A DNA stretch of 10,450 nt from Oxalobacteraceae bacterium UBA6018 (lineage in GTDB: Bacteria > Pseudomonadota > Gammaproteobacteria > Burkholderiales > Burkholderiaceae_D). The stretch lies in the NCBI GenBank assembly GCA_002428015.1, contig DIZW01000057.1:1-10450 (forward strand). The letters run 5' to 3'. The translations under genes and the position numbers were made by a program. Numbering within the stretch: the first letter of the stretch is position 1; every line of letters begins with the position of its first letter. Shown piece by piece: positions 1-5,403 of this stretch. The notes beneath the pieces are model-generated. The model was not told where the DNA came from. It searched no databases and worked only from the letters and a program-made list of their open reading frames with translations.

Positions 1-1623
1 CCGGTGGCGATCTGGGTCGTGGTCATGGCGGACAGCACGCGGGGTGGCGAGGCCGGCGACCTGGGCGGTGTTCAGGTTGGCGATCTGGTCCGTGGTCAAG
101 CCTTGCGACACTTGCGTGGTCGTCAGGCCCGCCAGTTCAACCGTGGTCAGCACGCCCACCTGGTCGGTGGTCAGGCCGGCCGCGATCTGGGTCGTCGTCA
201 GCGCGGACAGCACGCGGGTGGTGAGACCGGCCACCTGATCGGTGGTCAGGTTGGCCAGCTGGTCGGTGGTCAGGACGGCGGCCGCGCGAGTGGTCAAGCC
301 GGCCAGCTGCACGGTCGTCAGGCTGGACACCTGGGTCGTGGTCAGGCCGGTGGACACCTGCACGGTGGTCAGGTTCGCCAGCAAGGCCGAGGACAGGCTG
401 GCCACTTGCGTGGTGGTCAGGTTGGACAGCTGATCGGTGGTGAGCGCGGTCAACACGCGCGTGCTCAGGCCGTTCAACTGGTTGGTGGTCAGATTGGCGA
501 CCTGGTCGGTGGTCAAGCCTTGCGCCACCTGGGTGGTGGTCAGGCCGGACAGTTCCGTGGTGGTCAACAAGGCCACCTGGTCGGTCGTCAGGCCGGTGGC
601 GATCTGGCTGGTGGTCAGGGCGGCCACCATGCGGGTGGTCAAGCCCTGCAGCTGGCTCGAGGTCAGGTTGGTCAGGTGGTCGGTGGTCAAGCCTTGCGAC
701 ACTTGGGTGGTCGTCAAGCCGGCCAGTTCAACCGTGGTCAACGCCGCCACCTGGGCGGTCGAGAGGCCGGCGGAGATCTGGGTCGTGGTCAGCGCGGACA
801 GCACGCGGGTGGTCAGGCCCGCGACCTGGGCGGTGCTCAGGTTGGCGACCTGGTCGGTGGTCAAGCCTTGCGCCACCTGCGCGGTTGTCAGGCCGGCCAG
901 TTCAGTCGTGGTCAGCACGCTGATCTGGTCAGTGGTCAGGCCGGCGGCGATCTGGGTCGTGGTCAGCGTGGCCAGCACGCGGGTGGTCAGGTTCGCGACC
1001 TGGTCCGTCGTCAGGTTCGCGAGCTGGTCGCTGGTGAGCGCGGTCACGGCACGCGTCGTCAAACCAGCCAGCTGGGAAGAAGTCAGCCCGGCCACCTGGT
1101 CGGTCGTCAAGCCTTGCGCGACCTGTTGGGTCGACAGGGCGGCCAGCTCGGTGGTGGTCAGCAGCGCCACCTGGGCGGTGCTCAGGCCGCCCGACAACTG
1201 GACCGTACTCAATGCCGCCATGGTTCTGGTCGACAGGCTGACCAGCTGCTGCGTGGTCAGATTCTGCAACTGATCGGTGGTCAGGCCGAGCGACACCTGG
1301 GCGCTCGTGAGCGCGTTCAGATTCGTCGTCGTCAGCGTCGCCACCTGGTCCGTGGTCAGACCCACGCTGATCTGCGTGGTGGTCAGCGCGGCCACCACGC
1401 GGGTGGTCAGGTTGGCGACCTGGGTGGTGGTCAGCATGCTGATTTGGTCAGTGGTGAACAGCCCCACCTGGTTGGTCGTCAGCGCGGCCAACTGCTGCGT
1501 TCCGAGGACCATGATCTGGTCGGTCGAGAGCGCCACGATGTTATCGGTGGTCAAGGTCGAAATCTGTGTCGTGCTCAAAGCGGCAATTTGGTCCGTTGAG
1601 AGACTGGTCACGAATACGGTCAT
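1..1623 (-). CDS. Giant LTTxQ-repeat protein, N-terminal part (C-terminus beyond left edge)
   Basis: The reading frame runs on the minus strand from ATG (1621-1623) without a stop to the frameshift near position 44, then off the window. The start is chosen because an AAGGAAG ribosome binding site (1631-1637) lies 7 nt upstream. After a 7-residue leader the protein is almost entirely tandem 8-9 residue units, consensus L-(T/S)-T-x-Q-(V/I/L)-x-x with an extra G in some units. About 65 units are visible. Typical units are LTTDQVAN, LTTTQIAAG and LTTRVLSA. No Cys, Trp or Tyr and almost no Lys is visible, and there is no N-terminal signal peptide or membrane segment. Large repetitive surface proteins of this composition are often exported by type I secretion through a C-terminal signal, but that end is not visible, so adhesin or surface role is inference only. 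I do not recognise a named family. The LTxxQ string resembles Spy/CpxP motifs only superficially. An extra G at 41-44 breaks the frame. Confidence 0.85.
   Translation of the reverse strand, partial: MTVFVTSLSTDQIAALSTTQISTLTTDNIVALSTDQIMVLGTQQLAALTTNQVGLFTTDQISMLTTTQVANLTTRVVAALTTTQISVGLTTDQVATLTTTNLNALTSAQVSLGLTTDQLQNLTTQQLVSLSTRTMAALSTVQLSGGLSTAQVALLTTTELAALSTQQVAQGLTTDQVAGLTSSQLAGLTTRAVTALTSDQLANLTTDQVANLTTRVLATLTTTQIAAGLTTDQISVLTTTELAGLTTAQVAQGLTTDQVANLSTAQVAGLTTRVLSALTTTQISAGLSTAQVAALTTVELAGLTTTQVSQGLTTDHLTNLTSSQLQGLTTRMVAALTTSQIATGLTTDQVALLTTTELSGLTTTQVAQGLTTDQVANLTTNQLNGLSTRVLTALTTDQLSNLTTTQVASLSSALLANLTTVQVSTGLTTTQVSSLTTVQLAGLTTRAAAVLTTDQLANLTTDQVAGLTTRVLSALTTTQIAAGLTTDQVGVLTTVELAGLTTTQVSQGLTTDQIANLNTAQVAGLATPRAVRHDHDPDRHR
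41..44 (-). other. Single-base frameshift (extra G) inside the repeat gene
   Basis: The plus strand reads GCGGGGTGG here, whereas the equivalent unit elsewhere (for example around 208-214, 808-814 and 979-985) reads GCGGGTGG. Downstream in gene orientation the repeat pattern continues perfectly (LTTRVLSA-MTTTQIATG) but in another frame. In the original frame the codons become non-repetitive (P-R-A-V-R-H-D-H). Either this copy is disrupted or the base is a sequencing or assembly error in a repeat. Confidence 0.75.
52..1602 (-). repeat. Tandem 24-27 bp coding repeats with a 174-bp higher-order period
   Basis: The coding sequence repeats every 24 or 27 bp, one 8-9 residue unit each. A higher-order period is also present: seven units with lengths 8-9-8-8-9-8-8 make 58 residues (174 bp), each block opening with an LTTR unit. 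The landmark CAAGCCTTGCG recurs at plus-strand positions 514, 688 and 862, exactly 174 bp apart, and also near 97 and 1108 at non-multiples. So the array mixes whole-block duplications with irregular units. Units nearest the N-terminus are most divergent (for example LGTQQLAA, FTTDQISM) and the more distal ones are more uniform. This fits growth of the array by duplication in its interior. Confidence 0.85.
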
Positions 1624-1691
1624 GTTATGTCTTCCTTGCCACGTTTATACGGGCGCTCAGTGATATTTATGGTTGTACAGCTGGGTTATCG

Positions 1692-1707
1692 GCGATGAAT
1701 TCATCGC
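1692..1707. promoter_or_regulatory. Perfect 16-bp palindrome upstream of the repeat gene, possible operator
   Basis: GCGATGAATTCATCGC is identical to its own reverse complement. It lies about 70 bp upstream of the start codon of the repeat gene, in AT-rich non-coding DNA. A 16-bp perfect palindrome suits a dimeric DNA-binding regulator. Which regulator is unknown, and it may be coincidental. Confidence 0.35.
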
Positions 1708-1928
1708 TAAAACCAATTGACGCAACTTGGTTAACGGCACTACTTTAGATTTCTACAGGGAATTTTTATGAAAAAAACGTCTTGACAAGATGGGCGTCGG
1801 ACGGCCATTTCCCGATGCTTATTAAACAGGCGGTAGCTGCGGCTGGCTCATGCTGTCGAGCATAGAGAAAGTCTGTTTTTAGGCAAACAAATAATTCCCA
1901 ATAGAAATTAATTGGACGCCGATGCGCT

Positions 1929-1946
1929 CGGCCTCCCATAGGGCCG
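1929..1946 (-). terminator. Weak candidate hairpin downstream of the MscS-family gene
   Basis: CGGCC and GGCCG arms flank an 8-nt loop about 90 bp past the stop codon of the MscS-family gene. No U-run follows directly on the minus strand, though the sequence becomes AT-rich shortly after. This is a poor intrinsic terminator, listed only because transcription from the upstream gene must stop or be read through here. Confidence 0.2.
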
Positions 1947-2037
1947 GGTTAGCGCGCCAGACTTGTATTCGCGCCACAACAGCTTGGCAAAGTGTCAACA
2001 GCCTACGCGGCGCGCGGCCGATGGGGCGATCGCGGAC

Positions 2038-3147
2038 TCAGGAGGCATACCGGGTGACGCCGGCCGGCGGTTCCTGCATGCGGTCGAGCAAGGCGTCGAG
2101 ATGGCGGTCGGCCGACAGGCGCACCAGCTGCAAAGGGTGGGCAAAAGCGATCTGCTCGCTGGCGAAACGCCGGTACAAGCCGAGCAGGATCTCCTGCTGG
2201 GTATCCATATGAACGACGTAGTCGGGCGAGGTCACGTGATACACGACCTCGAAATCGAGCGACGACTCGGCGCAGGCGAACAGGTGGGCGCGCTCGAAAT
2301 CGGCGTTGGGCTGGGCCCGCACCAGCTCGCGCACGATGGCCGGGACGGCGCGCAGCTGGGCATCGCTGGACTGGTAGGAGACACGGATCACGAACGCCAC
2401 GCGGCGCCGCAGCATGCGCTGGTGGTTATGAATGCGGCTCTTGAGCAGCTCGGCGTTGGAGAATACGATCTGCTCGCCGCCCAGGCCGCGCAGGCGGGTG
2501 GTCTTGAGGCCGACCGACTCGACCGCGCCGAGCACGTCGCCGACGATGATGAAGTCGCCCACCACGAAGGGTTTGTCGAGCACGATCGACAGGGAGGCGA
2601 ACAAGTCGCCCAGAATGTTCTGCACCGCCAGCGCCACGGCGATGCCGCTGATGCCCAGGCTGGCCACGAGGGTGGTGATATTAAAGCCAAAATTGTCGAG
2701 GATCATCAAGGTGACGACGACCCAGACCGCCGCGCGCAGCACGAAGCAGACGATGCTGACCGAGGTCACGCTGCCCAGCCCGGGCTGCTGCCCCAGGGCG
2801 CGTTGCTCGTTGCCGCGCCAAAAGCGCACCCCCGCGTCGCCCCACACGGCCGCCTGCACCAGCAAGGTCATGGCAGCCAGGCGCCAGGTCAGCAGCGCAT
2901 ATTTTGCCGGCAACGCGAGAAAGGTGCTGCCGACATACAGCGCCAGCACCACCATGACAAGGGGATAGGTCGAGGCAACCATCTTGGCGAGAAAATCGTC
3001 GACCCGGGTCACGGTGCGGGCGGCCAGGATCGCGGCGCGGCGCGCGATGACGATCTTGGCAAGATACAAGAACAAGGCCGTGCCGGCGGCCACGCCCAAT
3101 GCCAGCAGCCAGGTTCGTAGCGGATTCGACAGCAAAACCACATCCAT
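2038..3147 (-). CDS. MscS-family mechanosensitive ion channel protein
   Basis: This 369-residue protein is a small-conductance mechanosensitive channel homologue, expected in the inner membrane, where it gates under tension and releases solutes on hypo-osmotic shock. About five hydrophobic segments are visible: residues ~13-35, 60-80, 85-104, 127-150 and 157-180. The last is the Gly/Ala-rich pore helix (GISGIAVALAVQNILG, 165-180), followed by the MscS beta-domain signature with LDKPFVVGDFI (190-200), then a cytoplasmic alpha/beta domain to the C-terminus. It is longer than E. coli MscS (286 residues) because of two extra N-terminal membrane helices. The start ATG follows a strong AAGGAGG (3152-3158). 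It lies upstream of the repeat gene on the same strand but 414 bp away, so co-transcription is unlikely. The family is secure. The substrate and exact subfamily are not. Confidence 0.9.
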   Translation of the reverse strand: MDVVLLSNPLRTWLLALGVAAGTALFLYLAKIVIARRAAILAARTVTRVDDFLAKMVASTYPLVMVVLALYVGSTFLALPAKYALLTWRLAAMTLLVQAAVWGDAGVRFWRGNEQRALGQQPGLGSVTSVSIVCFVLRAAVWVVVTLMILDNFGFNITTLVASLGISGIAVALAVQNILGDLFASLSIVLDKPFVVGDFIIVGDVLGAVESVGLKTTRLRGLGGEQIVFSNAELLKSRIHNHQRMLRRRVAFVIRVSYQSSDAQLRAVPAIVRELVRAQPNADFERAHLFACAESSLDFEVVYHVTSPDYVVHMDTQQEILLGLYRRFASEQIAFAHPLQLVRLSADRHLDALLDRMQEPPAGVTRYAS

Positions 3148-3294
3148 GCCCCCTCCTTCAACAATGCAAGCTTGAATGAATTTGGAGCGCGCGTGGACGC
3201 GATAGTTCGGCTGCCGGTCCTACCGGAACCGAGCGCCGCCCCGGCTGTCGAATTTCATCGGCGACACGGGGCACCTTCTGGTGGCGCAGCTATC

Positions 3295-3921
3295 TCAGGA
3301 GCGCTTGTTGCGCAGATAGCGCTGCGACAGCACGAACAGGCCCATTGCGAACAGGGCAAGTTGCGATGGCTCGGGGACGACGCTAGCGGCCACGTTGAGC
3401 ACCAGGTTGTCGAGATTGAGGATATGGTCGAAATTACTCGCATCCCTGATAAAGAAGTGGTCGATCGCCTGGCTGGTCGTGAGGGAAATCGTGGTCGCGT
3501 AAAACCCGGAGCCCGCGGTAGGGTTGAGGGCCGTGATGCTGGCGATGACGTGATCGGCAGCGTCATACGCTGTCAGACTGGCATCCCAATAGGAATTGCT
3601 GTCGATGCTGATGCAAAAAACGGGGACCGACAAATAGCCGATCGGATTGGTCGAGCTGAGGAAATGGTTGGTGGGGTCGCCGTTGTAGAAACTGGCCTGA
3701 AACAGGGTGCCCTGCTTGAACGTCAACCCGACCGACGCATACTGGGTGCTCAGCGGGCTCATGAAAGTGCTTGGGGTCGGCACGTCATCGGCCGTGCCCA
3801 ACACGCCATCAGCACCTGGCAAGGTTTCGAAGTTGATCGACAAAGGTGCTGCGGCGGCAGGCAAGCAGGCCAGGGAGGCGGCGGCAAGCAGGCACAGCAA
3901 AAGATGGGCGACACGCGACAT
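3295..3921 (-). CDS. PEP-CTERM sorting-domain protein
   Basis: This 208-residue exported protein has an N-terminal signal peptide (hydrophobic residues 6-24, likely cleavage after the A-A-A-A near residue 25) and a C-terminal PEP-CTERM tail: VPEPS at 182-186, a hydrophobic stretch, then basic residues ending NKRS. PEP-CTERM tails are recognised by an exosortase (EpsH/XrtA type), and such proteins are usually made by exopolysaccharide/biofilm-forming Gram-negatives. The body contains an acidic GADGVLGTADDVPTP stretch, seen in many PEP-CTERM proteins, and a C-terminal beta-rich region (HILNLDNLVLNV). No catalytic motif is visible, so the role is unknown. The ATG at 3921 is preferred over an upstream TTG (3969) because it starts a clean signal peptide and has GGAG 7-8 nt upstream. 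It stands alone: 147 bp separate it from the next gene on the strand. Confidence 0.88.
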   Translation of the reverse strand: MSRVAHLLLCLLAAASLACLPAAAAPLSINFETLPGADGVLGTADDVPTPSTFMSPLSTQYASVGLTFKQGTLFQASFYNGDPTNHFLSSTNPIGYLSVPVFCISIDSNSYWDASLTAYDAADHVIASITALNPTAGSGFYATTISLTTSQAIDHFFIRDASNFDHILNLDNLVLNVAASVVPEPSQLALFAMGLFVLSQRYLRNKRS

Positions 3922-4063
3922 ATGACGGCTCCGAATAGTCAAATGAAAGGGATGAAGGGTATTGGCCAAAAAATTTACAAAGACGCAAATTTATTAAATA
4001 CATAACTATCGACTATACGGTTATCTATTTGCTATGTCCAGTGTAAATATGAAGAATCCCCTC

Positions 4064-4090
4064 GCCCATCTCCATCTGTTGGAGATGGGC
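4064..4090. repeat. Perfect 10-bp stem hairpin
   Basis: The arms GCCCATCTCC (4064-4073) and GGAGATGGGC (4081-4090) are exact reverse complements around a 7-nt loop. On the minus strand the hairpin lies directly after the cupin remnant and is followed by AT-rich sequence with short T clusters (ATTCTTCATATTT). It may be the old terminator of that gene. It also lies upstream of the PEP-CTERM gene and could be a leader structure there. The U-run is imperfect, so I do not call a terminator outright. Confidence 0.55.
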
Positions 4091-4104
4091 ACGCCGTGAC
4101 GTGG

Positions 4105-4240
4105 TCGCGCGCTCAGCCGACAGGGCCCGGGGCCGGAAGGCACGTAGTCGACCTCGTCGTGGTGATGCCATGCAGCCCGATCGCCGCGCCCGGGTGAAGG
4201 CCGCACTTGAGAACGCCATGGCGCGCGCCGCCGGAACGGC
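4105..4240 (-). pseudogene. Frameshifted remnant of a cupin gene, paralogue of the intact gene at 6448-6831
   Basis: Positions 4140-4240 align by hand with 6603-6705 of the intact cupin gene at roughly three-quarters identity, with two single-base deletions (one near 4212-4221, one near 4165-4170). Each deletion changes frame. Read in successive minus-strand frames, the pieces are AVPAARAMAF, then LHPGAAIGLHG, then HHDEVDYVPSGPGP, matching AVPAPRAMEF, LHPGAAIGPHV and HHDEVYYVLSGAGE of the intact protein. The N-terminal signal peptide and the C-terminal third are not recognisable. No single frame encodes a cupin domain, so this copy is dead. Copy and intact gene are in the same orientation and flank the regulator/oxidoreductase pair, suggesting an old duplication or an exchange of cassettes around that pair. 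Confidence 0.75.
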
Positions 4241-4385
4241 AATCGGTGGCCGCATGAGCAGCACAGCCGCGGTGAGGTTGGTGGTGACGTTGATGGTGCT
4301 TCTGGATGGCGTGAGCAGTTCGGCGAGCCCTGGCCGATGTAGTCGCCCGCGTCGCTAGCCGCTATGGCCGGCGCCGTCGGAGATA

Positions 4386-4422
4386 GAAAAGGCCCCCCGT
4401 TCCTTTCTCGACTAACGGGGCC
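4386..4422 (-). terminator. Rho-independent terminator of the LysR-type gene
   Basis: On the minus strand, 7 nt after the TGA stop, GGCCCCGTT pairs with AACGG-GGCC (two bulged G), and the stem is followed by TTTTCT. This is a standard GC stem plus U-run for the regulator transcript. Confidence 0.75.
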
Positions 4423-4428
4423 ACCTGC

Positions 4429-5304
4429 TCAAGCGAACCGTTCCACCAGAAATTCCACGAAGCTGCGCAATTTGGGCGAGCGGTAGCGGTCCGGCAGATA
4501 CACGACGTTCATCGGCCGGCTCGGGAGTCCATGCGAAGGAAACAGGCGCACCAGGCGTCCGGCCTGTACATCCGCCTCCATCAGTATCGCCGGCTGCAAT
4601 ACGATACCGAGGCCGTGCAGGGCCGCCACCCGCAGCGCCTGCCCATGATTGACCTGCACACGCCCCGAGACCGGAACCTGGCAGGCGCCCTCCGGATCGG
4701 ACAGGCGCCAGTGCGCCACGGCCGAGGGAAGGAAGGAAAGGCACTCATGCCCGCTGAGATCGGCCGGCTGGCGCGGCGTTCCCCGGCGCGCCAGGTAGGC
4801 CGGCGAGGCGCATATCATTAGACGGTACGGTGCCAGCGGGCGCGCCACCAGCCCACCGTCGGGCGCGCCGATGCGGATCGCCAGCTCGCAGCCCTCCTCC
4901 ACCAGATCCACCACCCGGTCGCTTAACACGACATCGACGCTGACCTCGGGATAACGGTCAAGATAGGTGGACAAGGCCGGCATCAGCGCCTCGGTACCGA
5001 AGGTGACGGGCGCGCTGATGCGCAGCTTGCCCGCCGGCGCCAACTGCAGGTTCTGCGCCTGCACGTCCGTTTCTGCCACCAGGCGCAGGATTTCCTTGCA
5101 ACGCTGGTAATAGTCGTCGCCAAAAGCGGTCAGGTGCTGGCGCCGGGTGGTCCGGTTGAGCAGCCGCATGCCGAGCCGCCTTTCCAAGGTGCGCAGGTGG
5201 TTGCCGGCCATCGTCGCCGAGATCCCGCAGTCGGCGGCGGCGGCGCTCAGGCTCCCCTTCTCTACAGCGGCCACATACACCCTCATGCTTTCAAGCAAGT
5301 CCAT
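4429..5304 (-). CDS. LysR-family transcriptional regulator
   Basis: This 291-residue protein has the usual LysR length and architecture. Residues 1-60 form the winged helix-turn-helix (MRVYVAAVEKGSLSAAAADC followed by a helix with HLRTLERRLG and LLNRTTRR), then a linker helix and an effector-binding domain from about residue 88 (KLRISAPVTFGTEALMPAL) to the end. It fits the CrgA-like group common in Proteobacteria. The effector is unknown. The ATG at 5304 is chosen because MDLLESMRVYV is the typical LysR N-terminus. A TTG eight codons upstream is possible, and neither has a strong Shine-Dalgarno. It is divergent from the oxidoreductase gene with 99 bp between start codons, the classical arrangement in which the regulator controls both its neighbour and itself. 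Confidence 0.92.
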   Translation of the reverse strand: MDLLESMRVYVAAVEKGSLSAAAADCGISATMAGNHLRTLERRLGMRLLNRTTRRQHLTAFGDDYYQRCKEILRLVAETDVQAQNLQLAPAGKLRISAPVTFGTEALMPALSTYLDRYPEVSVDVVLSDRVVDLVEEGCELAIRIGAPDGGLVARPLAPYRLMICASPAYLARRGTPRQPADLSGHECLSFLPSAVAHWRLSDPEGACQVPVSGRVQVNHGQALRVAALHGLGIVLQPAILMEADVQAGRLVRLFPSHGLPSRPMNVVYLPDRYRSPKLRSFVEFLVERFA

Positions 5305-5322
5305 TATCAAGTCCAGGTGTCG

Positions 5323-5374
5323 AATCAATCAAGTGGACGCTAGTTTATCCGCGATTGATTTTAAATAAAACTAG
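5323..5374. promoter_or_regulatory. Interleaved inverted repeats in the divergent regulator/oxidoreductase promoter region
   Basis: Two perfect inverted repeats overlap here. AATCAATC (5323-5330) pairs with GATTGATT (5353-5360) across 22 bp, and CTAGTTT (5340-5346) pairs with AAACTAG (5368-5374) across 21 bp. The arms alternate, so they cannot form hairpins at the same time. They lie between the two divergent start codons and are natural candidates for binding by the LysR-type protein, whose tetramers contact two spaced sites. AT-rich -10-like strings (TAAATA on plus, TAAACT on minus) lie within the same stretch. Confidence 0.5.
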
Positions 5375-5403
5375 GCCTTCCTTCACCAACTTGAGAGACC
5401 ACC

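Larger units (their letters stand above)
1624..2037. other. AT-rich intergenic region between the repeat gene and the MscS-family gene
   Basis: The 414 bp hold no credible gene. Its base composition is clearly more AT-rich than the flanking coding DNA between about 1640 and 1920. It contains the ribosome binding site of the repeat gene, a perfect palindrome (1692-1707), an imperfect ACCAA...TTGGT inverted repeat (1712-1731) and a small hairpin at 1850-1863 (ATGCT/AGCAT). A TATAAA on the minus strand (1644-1649) could be a -10 element, but I see no matching -35. Another hairpin at 1929-1946 follows the MscS-family gene. Confidence 0.6.
3922..4428. other. Intergenic stretch with hairpin, cupin-gene remnant and terminator
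   Basis: About 507 bp separate the PEP-CTERM gene from the LysR-type gene. The first ~130 bp (to 4055) are AT-rich and presumably carry the PEP-CTERM promoter. I see no convincing sigma-70 or sigma-54 pair, only AT-rich -10-like strings around 3985-4010. Then come a 10-bp-stem hairpin (4064-4090), a degenerate cupin-like remnant (about 4105-4240) and, after unassigned sequence from about 4241 to 4385, the intrinsic terminator of the regulator (4386-4422). Confidence 0.6.

Noticed and set aside
4..1599. A 531-codon plus-strand open frame rich in G, Q, H and R, and further long plus-strand frames over the same DNA
   Set aside because: It is the antisense reading of the minus-strand repeat gene. 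Repetition without TTA, CTA or TCA in that phase keeps it open. It has no ribosome binding site, while the minus strand has a Shine-Dalgarno, an ATG and a coherent L-T-T-x-Q repeat.
52..1602. Possibility that the periodic DNA is a CRISPR array
   Set aside because: Periodicity is 24-27 bp with no non-repetitive spacers between conserved repeats, and it is a multiple of three and coding throughout.
1770..1788. Tiny plus-strand ORF M-K-K-T-S preceded by an AGGGAA-like sequence
   Set aside because: Five codons only, with a stop immediately after. No evidence of a gene or of a truncated signal peptide.
1963..3120. A 385-codon plus-strand open frame opposite the MscS-family gene
   Set aside because: His/Gly/Asp/Gln-rich low-complexity translation typical of antisense GC-rich coding DNA. 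The minus strand has membrane segments and the MscS signature.
3170..3226. CAAGCTTG palindrome and CCGGT/ACCGG inverted repeat between the MscS-family and PEP-CTERM genes
   Set aside because: Arms of 4-5 bp with no U-run; expected by chance in this composition. No terminator call is made.
4260..4330. Minus-strand stretch reading L-A-E-L-L-T-P-S-R-S-T-I-N-V-T-T-N-L-T-A, faintly like part of a short-chain dehydrogenase
   Set aside because: Too short, no GxxxGxG or YxxxK motif nearby, and not extendable in either direction. It could be a second gene remnant but cannot be supported by eye.
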